NCBI GenBank assembly: GCA_039818945.1
Contig: JBCBSZ010000011.1
Location: 27,273 to 91,272, forward strand
Direction of reading: 5' to 3'
DNA length: 64,000 nucleotides
Origin: JBCBSZ01 sp039818945
GTDB taxonomy: Bacteria > Actinomycetota > Acidimicrobiia > Acidimicrobiales > Poriferisodalaceae
Part shown: in pieces, positions 57,164 through 64,000 of the stretch
Numbering within the stretch: the stretch's first letter is position 1
Layout of the letters: the number at the start of each line of letters is the position of its first letter
The notes under the pieces: model-generated
Databases searched by the model: none
What the model saw: only the letters and a program-made list of their open reading frames with translations
What the model was told of the DNA's origin: nothing
Position numbers and translations under genes: made by a program

Positions 57164-57696
57164 GCGGCTGGATCTCGGTGTTGGGCTTCGTGCTCGCGCT
57201 CGACGGACTGCGGATCTCGACCCTCACGCCCACGGTGTCGGGGCGCGATCGGCTGGTTGGCGTCGGCGTGGCCGCCGCCGTCGCCGTGGTGGTGGCCCTC
57301 CTCGCCGAGCCGGTCTTCGAGGCCGGTGACGTGAGCCCGGAGACGTTTCGCATCGCCGCCGGCCTGATCGTGGCGGCGGTGGCGGTGCGCCGGCTGATCC
57401 TGGGCGGCGGGCAGCCGTACACGGAGGTCCCCACCCGGTGGAGCGGCCTCGTGCCGGCGGGCTTCCCCGTCGCCCTGAGCCCCGAGCTGGTCGCCTGGGC
57501 CGCGTCCCGGGGCGTGGACGACCTCGGCGCCGCGCTGGCAGGCATCGCCGTCGCCGCGGTCGTCGCCGCCGTCACCTCCCAGGTCTCGATCGAGGGGGTC
57601 AACGCCCGGCTCGGTGACGCCTGGATCCGCCTGTCGGGTGCGGGCCTCGGCGCCGTCGCCGTCGTGCTCCTCGTCGACGGCATCCGGTCGGTCTGA
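57160..57696 (+). CDS. Small polytopic membrane protein (MarC-like)
   Basis: 178 residues whose ATG overlaps the preceding stop (ATGA). Five or so hydrophobic segments (WISVLGFVLALDGLRI, VGVGVAAAVAVVVALLAEPVF, FRIAAGLIVAAVAVRRLIL, ALAGIAVAAVVAAVTSQVSI, GLGAVAVVLLVDGI). The block ETFRIAAGLIVAAVAVRRLI resembles the third helix of MarC-family proteins, which have six helices and about 200 residues, but the similarity is loose. It may be a transporter or an anchor for the barrel protein with which it is co-translated. Confidence 0.55.
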   Translation: MSGWISVLGFVLALDGLRISTLTPTVSGRDRLVGVGVAAAVAVVVALLAEPVFEAGDVSPETFRIAAGLIVAAVAVRRLILGGGQPYTEVPTRWSGLVPAGFPVALSPELVAWAASRGVDDLGAALAGIAVAAVVAAVTSQVSIEGVNARLGDAWIRLSGAGLGAVAVVLLVDGIRSV

Positions 57697-57698
57697 CG

Positions 57699-58235
57699 TC
57701 AGGCCGTGTGGCGGAGCCGGCCTGCGGCGCGGGCGGTCACCACGGCCTCGACGGTCTCGTCGACCCCGAGCTCGGTGGTGTCCACGACGTGACGCCGGTC
57801 GATCGGTGACGCCGCGAACTGGGCGTGCATCTGCCGGGTCGCGTCCTCGTCGTGGAACGAGTGCCCGGTCCGGGTCCTGACCCGTTGGAGGCACGCCGCC
57901 TCGCTCGGCACGAGCAGCACGTAGTCGAGCTCCTCGAAGCCGCCGGCCGTCACGAACGTGTCGAGGAACCAGGGACCGAGCACACCGTCGAAGACCGTGG
58001 CGTACCTCGCAGCGAGCACCGCGGTCGCGGCGGCGGCTGACCGGATGACCGTCTCGTTCTGGTCGGCCGAGGCGGGGAGCCACGGGTCGATGCCGCCGGC
58101 CGCGATGAACCCGAAGAACGCATCGCCCTCGACGAGCATCGAGCGCTCCTCCCGGTGCGCGAGCTGCCGACTCACGGTCGACTTGCCCGCACCCGGCGGG
58201 CCGGCCACGACGAGGAGCGAGCCGCCGGCGCTCAC
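57699..58235 (-). CDS. AAA-family ATPase / small-molecule kinase-like protein
   Basis: 178 residues from a GTG overlapping the preceding stop (GTGA). Walker A VVAGPPGAGKSTVSRQLA is at the N-terminus, with DGVLGPWFLDTF later and VPSEAACLQRVRTRTGHSFHDEDATRQMH resembling the lid and adenine contact of nucleotide or shikimate-kinase-like P-loop kinases. No complete family signature is seen; such proteins are annotated as AAA-family ATPases and some phosphorylate small molecules. It is co-transcribed with the glycolipid-binding-like gene, without a known link. Confidence 0.8.
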   Translation of the reverse strand: MSAGGSLLVVAGPPGAGKSTVSRQLAHREERSMLVEGDAFFGFIAAGGIDPWLPASADQNETVIRSAAAATAVLAARYATVFDGVLGPWFLDTFVTAGGFEELDYVLLVPSEAACLQRVRTRTGHSFHDEDATRQMHAQFAASPIDRRHVVDTTELGVDETVEAVVTARAAGRLRHTA

Positions 58236-58795
58236 GACCGCACGACCGACGTGGCGACCCACAGGTCATCGCCGTAGCGGGAGACGACACCCTCGGGCGT
58301 CGTCCGGAGCAGGAACTCGTACGGACCGGACCGGTAGGTGTAGGTGTCGTCGCCGACCCGCTCGTACTCCTGGGTCGAGCGGACGAGCTCCAGCTCGGGG
58401 AACCGCAGCCAGGCGGCCTCGATCGTGTCCGCCTCGCCCACCGCCAGCCCGAGCCGATGGATCGGCAGCAGGTTCGTCGCCGGCGTCCAACCCAGATCCA
58501 CGTCGAGGCAGCCGTCCAGGTCGGTCCGCCGCACGCCGTCGACGGTCCATCGGCCATCGTCGACCTCCATGCGGAAGCTCTGATGGCCGGCCCGCTCGAC
58601 CTCCGCCTCAGCGGAGACCGTCCGCCAACCGTCGTCGACCTCCACCCGGTAGTCGACGTGGCACGGCACGTCGTCGGCGGCGAGCACGGCGGTGCCGGAC
58701 AGGGTGGACGAGCCGGGCGCCTGCCGGAGCGTGAAGTGCTCGGCGCTGCGCAGCTCGTCCGAGGACCAGACGAGGTCGATCCGAGCGGTGGGCAC
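58232..58795 (-). CDS. Putative glycolipid-binding domain protein
   Basis: 187 residues from a GTG six bases after a TAGCGT -10 box. It matches the putative glycolipid-binding family (PF06475): two halves of beta-strands, CLDVDLGWTPATNLLPIHRLGL and LRFPELELVRSTQEYERV, then YTYRSGPYEFLLRTTPEGVVSRYGD. Members bind lipids or lipid-like molecules; no enzyme activity is known. No signal peptide, so it acts in the cytoplasm. The gene is the first of two; the second is a P-loop kinase-like protein. It is divergent from the PEP-mutase/ICL-like gene at 58871. Confidence 0.8.
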   Translation of the reverse strand: MPTARIDLVWSSDELRSAEHFTLRQAPGSSTLSGTAVLAADDVPCHVDYRVEVDDGWRTVSAEAEVERAGHQSFRMEVDDGRWTVDGVRRTDLDGCLDVDLGWTPATNLLPIHRLGLAVGEADTIEAAWLRFPELELVRSTQEYERVGDDTYTYRSGPYEFLLRTTPEGVVSRYGDDLWVATSVVRS

Positions 58796-58801
58796 GGGCG
58801 A

Positions 58802-58807
58802 ACGCTA
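58802..58807 (-). promoter_or_regulatory. -10 box TAGCGT of the glycolipid-binding gene
   Basis: TAGCGT on the minus strand, six bases before GTG 58795, is the same leaderless arrangement as at 55896 and 63651. Confidence 0.55.
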
Positions 58808-58870
58808 ACTCCGGCGCACGTGCGGCGGGCGCGAGGCAGGATGCCGGTCGACGACCGACGAGGAGGGCAC

Positions 58871-59671
58871 ATGGGCGCCGAGTTCGAGGTGCTGCACCGG
58901 AGCGGGACCTTCCTGCTCGTGAACGTCCACGACGCCGGAGCGGCCGTGGTGGCACAGGCCGCCGGCGCCGTGGCGGTCGCCACCACGAGCTCGGGTCACG
59001 CGAACTCCCTGGCTCGACGCGACGGCGGCGTCACCCGGGCCGAGGCGATCGAGCGGGCGGCGCAGATCGCCGCCGCCGTCGACATCCCGGTCAGCGTCGA
59101 TGCGGAGAACGGCTGGGGCCACCGCCCCGACGAGGTCGCCGCCACGATCCGCGATCTCGCTGCCGCCGGGGTCGACGGCGCCTCGATCGAGGACTGGTCG
59201 CCCGACCCGGCCGTCGGGCTGTACGAGACGACGCTCGCCGTCGAGCGGATCGAGGCGGCCTGCGAGGCCGCCGCCTCGATGCCCGAGCCGTTCGTCGTCA
59301 CCGCCCGAGCCGAGGGGTTCCTCCGCGGGGCGGAGGATCCGCTCGCGATGGCCCTGGACCGCCTGCCCCGCTTCGCCGAGGCGGGTGCCGGGTGCCTGTT
59401 CGCCCCGGGGCCGACCGATCGCGACACGCTCTCCCGACTCGTGGCCGAGGCCGGCGGGCCGGTCAACGCGCTGTTCGCCATGGGCAGCGACCTCGGCCTC
59501 GACGATGCCCGCGCGGTGGGAGTGCGGCGGGTGAGCGTCGGCGGGTCGCTGCACCGGGTGGCGATGACGGCGTTCCGCGAGGCGGTGGCCCGCGTGACCT
59601 CGGGCGGCTCGTTCGCCGTCGAGGGGCCGTTGATGTCGGGTCCGGAGCTGCAGGGGATGTTCGACGAGTGA
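58871..59671 (+). CDS. Isocitrate lyase / PEP mutase superfamily protein
   Basis: 266 residues with GAGGAGGG five bases or so before the ATG. Superfamily motifs: TTSSGHANSLARRDG, the metal-binding acids in VSVDAENGWGHRP, GASIEDWSPD and VVTARAEGFLRG. The KKCGH active-site loop of true isocitrate lyase is absent, and the length is that of the PEP mutase/oxaloacetate hydrolase/2-methylisocitrate lyase-like branch found as single enzymes in actinobacteria. It likely cleaves or rearranges a C-C or C-P bond in a small 2-oxo acid, but the substrate is not known. It precedes the PhyH-type dioxygenase with 42 bases between them. Confidence 0.87.
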   Translation: MGAEFEVLHRSGTFLLVNVHDAGAAVVAQAAGAVAVATTSSGHANSLARRDGGVTRAEAIERAAQIAAAVDIPVSVDAENGWGHRPDEVAATIRDLAAAGVDGASIEDWSPDPAVGLYETTLAVERIEAACEAAASMPEPFVVTARAEGFLRGAEDPLAMALDRLPRFAEAGAGCLFAPGPTDRDTLSRLVAEAGGPVNALFAMGSDLGLDDARAVGVRRVSVGGSLHRVAMTAFREAVARVTSGGSFAVEGPLMSGPELQGMFDE

Positions 59672-59713
59672 CCGAGGAGACGCGCGATCATCGGTCCGGC
59701 TGAGGGGGCGCCG

Positions 59714-60907
59714 ATGACGATGACCGACACCCCGATCGGCTGGGACGCGTCCGTCCCGCCGAACGGGTTCCTCGACCGGGCCGCCGTCATGGCGGCATCG
59801 ACGAACGACAACCCGCTCGGCCTCGCCACACCGGAGGGCGAGGTCGCCATCGAGACGACGCCCGAGCACCGCAACCTCGTCGCCGGCGACCCCCGATGCG
59901 TGGGCTGGACCCGCTCGTACGACGACCCCGGGGTCGTAGCGCTGCGCGCCCGGCTCCGAGAGCGCAACGGCATCCCCGGACTCGAGGTCGTGACCCCCGA
60001 CGAGGTCGAGCGGGCGGCAGAGCTGTTCCACCGCGATGGGTTCGTCGCCGTCCGGGACGCCGTCGACCCCGACCAGCTCGAGCGACTCCGCGGCGCCGCC
60101 GAGGAGGTGATCGCCGTGCTCCATGCCAGCGATCCCGACGGCTCCGCCGGTGGCGGAGCAGGCGGGCTGCCGCACCGCTACTCGTTCGGCGCGACCTCGG
60201 CGACCCGGCAGATGTTCCACCGGGCCGAGTGGTGCGAGCTGCTCGACATGGTGACGACGACGCCGATCCTCACCGAGATCTTCGGGTCGCCGGACTACGC
60301 CGTGTGCGGCACGGGTGGTGACCTCGCGCTCCCCGGCGCCATCGAGTACCAGGGCCTGCACTCCGACAACATGTGGAGCGAGCTGCACGATCCCGTCGGC
60401 GGGGTCACCATGCGCGACCTGCCCGTGCCGGCGATCCACGTGAACTTCCCGCTCGTCGACCTCACCGCCGAGAACGGGCCGATCCGTCAGATCCCCGGCT
60501 CGCACCGCTCGCGGGCGCCCATCCCGCGGCTCGCCGACGAGCCCGAGTGGATGCGGTTGAGCACGGTGTGCCCCGTCCCGGCCGGCACGGCCATCTTCCG
60601 CGACGTGCGGTGCTGGCACGGTGGCACGCCGAACCTGTCCCGCGAGGTCAGGGCGATGCCGAACGTCGAGTACTTCGCCCCGTGGTTCCGCAGCGAGGCG
60701 CTGGCGCGGACCATGTCGTACGACAGATGGAGCACGCTGTCCGAGCACGCCCAGCGGATCTCCCGTCACGTCGTCCGAGCGCCGGGCGAGGCGGTCGTCG
60801 GCGAGGGCTTCCACCACGCCCGCACGGCCGAGCGCGAACGGGTCCGGGCCGAGCAGTTCGCGGCGATGGGCCCCGAGGCGGCGGCCGAGTACGAGCGCCT
60901 GACCTGA
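59714..60907 (+). CDS. Phytanoyl-CoA dioxygenase (PhyH)-family oxygenase
   Basis: 397 residues, ATG preceded by GAGGGGG. It is an Fe(II)/2-oxoglutarate enzyme: the first metal ligands H-x-D are in QGLHSDNMWSE (about residues 216-220), the distal His in VRCWHGGTPNLSREVR (about 301), followed by the Arg expected to bind 2-oxoglutarate. The first about 120 residues form an N-terminal extension not usual in small PhyH enzymes (about 250-300 residues). PhyH members hydroxylate fatty acyl-CoA, small polyols such as ectoine, or natural products; nothing here decides. It is convergent with the FAD oxidoreductase operon. Confidence 0.87.
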   Translation: MTMTDTPIGWDASVPPNGFLDRAAVMAASTNDNPLGLATPEGEVAIETTPEHRNLVAGDPRCVGWTRSYDDPGVVALRARLRERNGIPGLEVVTPDEVERAAELFHRDGFVAVRDAVDPDQLERLRGAAEEVIAVLHASDPDGSAGGGAGGLPHRYSFGATSATRQMFHRAEWCELLDMVTTTPILTEIFGSPDYAVCGTGGDLALPGAIEYQGLHSDNMWSELHDPVGGVTMRDLPVPAIHVNFPLVDLTAENGPIRQIPGSHRSRAPIPRLADEPEWMRLSTVCPVPAGTAIFRDVRCWHGGTPNLSREVRAMPNVEYFAPWFRSEALARTMSYDRWSTLSEHAQRISRHVVRAPGEAVVGEGFHHARTAERERVRAEQFAAMGPEAAAEYERLT

Positions 60908-60913
60908 GCCCGG

Positions 60914-62335
60914 TCAGGCCAGCTCGCGGCGCAGCGCCGACCGGGCGGCGTGGAAGCCGGACATGCCGTGCACACCACCGCCCGGCGGGGTGGCCGCCGA
61001 GCAGAGGTAGACGCCGTCCGCGGGCAGCCGGTACGGATCGAGCGAGATCCGGGGCCGGCGCAGCAGGCCGAGCCCGACGTGGGTGCCGTTCGTGATCGAG
61101 CCACCCCGGAGGTTCGGGTTCCACCGCTCGAGCCGGTCCGCATCCCACACGGCCCGTTCGAGGACCCGCTCCCGGAACCCGGGTGCGAACCGCTCGATCT
61201 GCCGTTCGATCGCCGCCGTCTCGTCGCGGGCGTGCCCGGCCGGGACGTGGCAGTAGGCCCACACGACGTGCCGGCCCGCGGGGGCGCGCGACGGGTCGAC
61301 GACCGAGGGCTGGGCGACGAGGACGAACGGGCGCTCCGGCATCCGGCCGGCGATGACCTCGCCCTCGGCGTGCGCCACCTCGTCGAAGGTGCCGCCCAGG
61401 TGGACCGTCCCGGCGTCACGGCAGGCGGGGTCGGTCCACGGGACGGGACCGTCGAGCAGCCAGTCGACCTTGTGGATGCCCGGGCCCGTCGGGATGGTGC
61501 GCAGGCGGCGTTCGACGCCGGCCGGGAGCCGTCCGGCGAGGACGGTGGCGGCGTTCCACGGCGCCAGGTCGAGCAGGGCCGCCCGGCTGCGGGGCAGCTC
61601 GTCGACGTGTGCGATCGGGCGGCCGGTCTCGATCGTCCCGCCGAAGGAGCGGAGACGGTCGGCCAGCGCGTCCGTGACCGACTGGGCGCCGCCCGCGGGC
61701 AGGGGCCAGCCGCCGACGTGGGCGAGCCCGCCGAAGAGCAGCACGAAGGCGGTGGTGAGCGGCGCCGTGAGCGGCAGCACCGAGTGCGCGGCGGCCCCGG
61801 CGGCGAGCGCCCGGGCCTGCGGGGTCCGGAACGCGCGCTGGGTGAGGCTCGCCGGCAGCACGCCGGGAGCGCCGAAGCGCGCCGCGACCAGCGGGTGGCG
61901 GGGCGGGCGCAACGGTGACCCCATCACGACGTCGGCGAGCTCGTCCCAGTGCTCGGCGACGACCGAGTGGAGCTGCCACCACCGGTCCGCATCCGGTCCG
62001 AGGGCGGCCAGCGTCCGGTCGCGGTCGTGGTGGAGACGCCCGGCATCAGCGCCGTCGAGGGGGTGGGCGACCAACACGTCGGGTTGCAGCCATCGCAGCC
62101 CGTGCTCGTCGAGCCGGTGGGCCCGGAACGCCGGCGAGGCCGCACCGAAGGGGTGGACGGCGGAGCCGAGGTCGACGAGCGCACCGCTGAGCACGTCGTC
62201 GGCGGTCGAGCAGGCTCCCCCGAGGCGATCGGCGCCCTCGATCAGGTGCACCGATCGGCCGGCAGCGGCGAGCTCGACCGCGGCGGTCAGCCCGTTCGGG
62301 CCCGAGCCGACGACGACGGCGTCGTACTCGGTCAC
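60914..62335 (-). CDS. FAD-dependent oxidoreductase (phytoene desaturase-like)
   Basis: 473 residues from a GTG overlapping the DUF4031 stop. The N-terminus has the FAD dinucleotide motif AVVVGSGPNGLTAAVELAAAG followed by EGADRLGGACS, the desaturase-type GG motif. A second conserved patch is at the C-terminus (YLCSAATPPGGGVHGMSGFHAARSAL), where CrtI- and PDS-like proteins close the FAD site. The length and the substrate-domain sequence are those of the actinobacterial NAD(P)/FAD oxidoreductases of the CrtI-like group, not of a proven phytoene desaturase. No other carotenoid gene is nearby. Third gene of an SDR-DUF4031-oxidoreductase operon. Confidence 0.88.
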   Translation of the reverse strand: MTEYDAVVVGSGPNGLTAAVELAAAGRSVHLIEGADRLGGACSTADDVLSGALVDLGSAVHPFGAASPAFRAHRLDEHGLRWLQPDVLVAHPLDGADAGRLHHDRDRTLAALGPDADRWWQLHSVVAEHWDELADVVMGSPLRPPRHPLVAARFGAPGVLPASLTQRAFRTPQARALAAGAAAHSVLPLTAPLTTAFVLLFGGLAHVGGWPLPAGGAQSVTDALADRLRSFGGTIETGRPIAHVDELPRSRAALLDLAPWNAATVLAGRLPAGVERRLRTIPTGPGIHKVDWLLDGPVPWTDPACRDAGTVHLGGTFDEVAHAEGEVIAGRMPERPFVLVAQPSVVDPSRAPAGRHVVWAYCHVPAGHARDETAAIERQIERFAPGFRERVLERAVWDADRLERWNPNLRGGSITNGTHVGLGLLRRPRISLDPYRLPADGVYLCSAATPPGGGVHGMSGFHAARSALRRELA

Positions 62336-62862
62336 GGGTCGCCGACGAAGAGCTCGACGGCGGCGTGGTCGTCGGGCGGATCGGAGAGGTGGGAGAGGAC
62401 CGCACCGGACGTCGGCCGAGCGGGGAGCTCGTCGGTGGTGAGCAGGACCCCGCTCAGCCCGGGTCGATCGCCGACGATCATGCGGTGGGGCTCGACGTCG
62501 AGTGCCTCGACGGCGGTCTGCAGCAGTTCGCCCGCCGCGGACGGCAACACGGTGGTGACCGGCACCCGGGCGCCGTCGTGCACGATCGACCACTTGGGCA
62601 GCCGCTCGGTCGGGCCGAGTCGGAGGCCGGCGGCCTTGAGGCGGCGCAGGAGCACTCGGCTGTCGACGTCCTCGGCGCCGAGCTCGATGGCGCGCTCGCG
62701 GACGTGTGCGGGGACGTCGTAGTGGTCGCCCTGGAACGAGAACCGGCGGACGCCGAGGCGCTCCGCGAACTCGTGGAGCTCGTCGAGCGAGTCGTCCGAG
62801 ACCAGGTGCGCCCACTGCTGGCCGCGCCAGGGCCAGACCGCGGGATCGACGAGGACGGTCAC
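62332..62862 (-). CDS. DUF4031-domain protein
   Basis: 176 residues from a GTG overlapping the SDR stop. The first about 80 residues match DUF4031: VTVLVDPAVWPWRGQQWAHLV, then LHEFAERLGVRRFSFQGDHYDVPAHVRERAIELGA. The family occurs in many actinobacteria and often stands alone; its function is unknown. The C-terminal half (RLKAAGLRLGPTERLPKW and a beta-rich rest) is less conserved and may be a fused extra domain. No signal peptide. It is co-transcribed with the SDR and the FAD oxidoreductase. Confidence 0.8.
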   Translation of the reverse strand: MTVLVDPAVWPWRGQQWAHLVSDDSLDELHEFAERLGVRRFSFQGDHYDVPAHVRERAIELGAEDVDSRVLLRRLKAAGLRLGPTERLPKWSIVHDGARVPVTTVLPSAAGELLQTAVEALDVEPHRMIVGDRPGLSGVLLTTDELPARPTSGAVLSHLSDPPDDHAAVELFVGDP

Positions 62863-63644
62863 GGCGAGCGACCGGCGAGCAGGTCGGGGCCCCGTCGGAG
62901 CGTGTGGCCGCCGTCGATGGCGAGGATCTGCCCCGTGACCCACCCGGACTCCGGGCCGGCCAGGTAGCGGACACCCTCGGCGATGTCGTCGGTGGCGCCC
63001 AGCCGGGAGATCGGCATCTGGGCCAGGTAGTCGGCGACGATGCCCTCGTTGCTGACCAGTCCGTCGGCAATCTCGGTGGGGACGAGTCCCGGGCGGACGG
63101 CGTTGACCCGGATGCCGTGCGCACCCAGCTCGTCGGCGGCGTTGCGAACGAGCATCTCCAGGCCGGCCTTCGACACGCAGTAGGCGGTCATGAGCCGATG
63201 GGTCAGGCCGCCGGCGATCGACGAGATGGCCACGATCGAGCCACCGTCGCCGTGGGCGACCATCGACCGTGCGGCGTGCTTCACGGTGAGCATCGCACCG
63301 GTCAGGTTGACCGCGAGGACCCGTTCCCAGGCGTCCACGTCCTGGTCCGTGAGCGGACCGGCTGCCCCGACGCCAGCAGCCGCGACGACGTGTCGGAGTG
63401 GGCCGGCTGCGGTGGCGGTGGCGACCGCCGCCTCGACGGCACCCTCCTCGGCGACGTCGCCCGCGGCGACGGACACCCGGGCGGACGGCACGGCCTCGAG
63501 CAGCCGGGCCCGGCCGACCTCGAGTCGCTCGCCCGAACGACCCATCAGCGTGACGGCGGCACCGTCGGCGGCGAGGCGGGTGGCGCAGGCCAGTCCGATG
63601 CCGCTCCCACCGCCGGTCACCAGCGCTGATCCCGTGAGCTGCAT
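62859..63644 (-). CDS. Short-chain dehydrogenase/reductase
   Basis: 261 residues. Cofactor motif SALVTGGGSGIGLACATRLA, catalytic residues in AISSIAGGLTHRLMTAYCVSKAG, and the C-terminal WVTGQILAIDGGHTLRRGPD of the SDR family. The residue after strand 2 (TLMGRSGERL) includes Arg, which points to NADP(H). The NNAG motif is replaced by AAAGVG. The substrate is unknown. It heads a three-gene operon with a leaderless TAGCGT promoter (63651-63656). Confidence 0.9.
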   Translation of the reverse strand: MQLTGSALVTGGGSGIGLACATRLAADGAAVTLMGRSGERLEVGRARLLEAVPSARVSVAAGDVAEEGAVEAAVATATAAGPLRHVVAAAGVGAAGPLTDQDVDAWERVLAVNLTGAMLTVKHAARSMVAHGDGGSIVAISSIAGGLTHRLMTAYCVSKAGLEMLVRNAADELGAHGIRVNAVRPGLVPTEIADGLVSNEGIVADYLAQMPISRLGATDDIAEGVRYLAGPESGWVTGQILAIDGGHTLRRGPDLLAGRSP

Positions 63645-63650
63645 GGGTCG

Positions 63651-63656
63651 ACGCTA
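63651..63656 (-). promoter_or_regulatory. -10 box TAGCGT of the SDR operon
   Basis: TAGCGT on the minus strand is six bases before the ATG at 63644 and no Shine-Dalgarno is present, so the operon transcript is probably leaderless. Confidence 0.55.
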
Positions 63657-63760
63657 CTCAGCCGGCGCCGTCGCCCGTCTCCGAACGACGCTCGACCGCT
63701 GAGGGTGGTGGCCGTGTGTGGTCGTGGTCGGCGGGGGAGGTCGTCGTGGTCCCGTGCTCC

Positions 63761-63807
63761 GAGCGACAACTGAGCGATCGACCCGCCGTTGTCGCTCCGA
63801 CGGCGGG
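63761..63807. repeat. Two overlapping inverted repeats in the intergenic region
   Basis: GAGCGACAAC (63761-63770) pairs with GTTGTCGCTC (63788-63797), ten perfect bases around 17. CCCGCCGT (63782-63789) pairs with ACGGCGGG (63800-63807), eight perfect bases around 10. The second arm of the first repeat lies partly in the loop of the other, so an RNA could form only one at a time. They lie between the end of the glycosyltransferase gene (63921) and the SDR promoter; the rest of 63657-63920 shows no gene. A terminator is the simplest role. Confidence 0.5.
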
Positions 63808-63920
63808 ACCGCGAGGGGTCGGTCGGGCCGCCCCTTGGCACCGCGGACGAGCACTCGGTGTGGTCGGCACCTCGATGGCAGGTCCACGGGCCCACCGGAG
63901 GCCGTCGTCCGGCGGGCTCC

Positions 63921-64000
63921 TCAGCGACGCGCACCGGCAACGACGTCGGCGAGGAAGCGGTCGTAGGTCGGGGCGACGGTCGACCAGTCGAAGCGGTGGG
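63921..64000 (-). CDS. C-terminal end of a glycosyltransferase (partial)
   Basis: Only the last 26 codons are in the window, ending with TGA at 63921-63923. The peptide HRFDWSTVAPTYDRFLADVV near the end is the usual C-terminal helix of GT4/GT-B glycosyltransferases (RFDWxxVAxxY pattern). The assignment rests on this motif alone. The gene would be the upstream neighbour of the SDR operon on the same strand. Confidence 0.6.
   Translation of the reverse strand, partial: HRFDWSTVAPTYDRFLADVVAGARR

Noticed and set aside
58871..59671. Isocitrate lyase of the glyoxylate shunt
   Set aside because: Too short, and it lacks the KKCGH loop.
60914..62335. Phytoene desaturase (crtI) of a carotenoid cluster
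   Set aside because: The FAD motifs fit the superfamily, but no crtB, crtE or crtY lies nearby and the substrate domain does not identify phytoene.
1..64000. tRNA genes, IS elements, prophage or CRISPR
   Set aside because: I found no cloverleaf-like sequence, transposase, integrase, phage gene or spaced direct repeats by reading. A dedicated scan would be needed to be certain.

Overview
This window is very GC-rich, densely packed chromosomal DNA from an actinobacterium. GTG and TTG starts are common, -10 boxes of the TAnnnT type often sit 6-8 bases before a start codon (leaderless transcripts), and many neighbouring genes overlap by 4 bases (GTGA or ATGA). The gene content is CoA-thioester metabolism (acyl-CoA dehydrogenase, AMP-forming ligase, two crotonases, P450, SDRs), a BTAD/AfsR-type regulator, a membrane Ser/Thr kinase, and secreted proteins built from GYW-DGG propeller-like repeats. 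Together these suggest a free-living, aerobic, environmental member of the class Acidimicrobiia (Ilumatobacter/Iamia-like). That placement is inference; no rRNA is present to confirm it. I saw no tRNA, rRNA, insertion sequence, prophage or CRISPR array.

Layout. 1-4.6 kb: a cut-off metallo-beta-lactamase-fold hydrolase, a GGDEF diguanylate cyclase, an acyl-CoA dehydrogenase divergent from a MarR regulator, and a 1-Cys peroxiredoxin. 4.7-8.7 kb: a giant BTAD-ATPase-TPR regulator and a small unknown gene. 8.8-16.3 kb: aldehyde dehydrogenase, an unknown small protein, acyl-CoA ligase, methyltransferase, a PEP-utiliser-like protein and a P450. 16.4-18.4 kb: Ser/Thr kinase with a SixA-type phosphatase. 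18.5-24.5 kb: two tandem paralogous secreted proteins (unknown N-domain, PKD-like repeats, six propeller-like repeats), closed by a strong terminator.

24.6-32.95 kb is the clearest system: a ten-gene corrinoid uptake and salvage operon on the minus strand (btuF-btuC-btuD-cobO-cbiZ-cobU-cobS-cbiB-cobC-cobT) headed by a cobalamin riboswitch. Eight of its nine junctions are 4-base overlaps. It has no corrin-ring synthesis genes. With CbiZ present it looks built to import foreign corrinoids, strip them to cobyric acid and rebuild the organism's preferred cobamide.

33-40.5 kb: a saccharopine-dehydrogenase-like reductase, a short AceE-like transketolase next to a GNAT/acyl-CoA-synthetase-like protein acyltransferase, an alpha/beta hydrolase and a YbaK deacylase. 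40.5-47.7 kb: an envelope region with a lytic transglycosylase coupled to a propeller-M15 peptidase, a small HExxH protein, a membrane NTPase-like/FN3 protein with a broken Walker A, and a J-domain protein coupled to a 43-residue ORF. 47.8-52.9 kb: crotonases, a degenerate response regulator with an SGNH-like membrane protein, an AI-2E-family exporter and an SDR. 52.9-58.8 kb: divergent membrane operons (HTTM group; alpha/alpha-barrel group) and a glycolipid-binding/kinase pair. 58.9-64 kb: a PEP-mutase/ICL-like enzyme, a PhyH dioxygenase, an FAD oxidoreductase-DUF4031-SDR operon, and the last codons of a glycosyltransferase.
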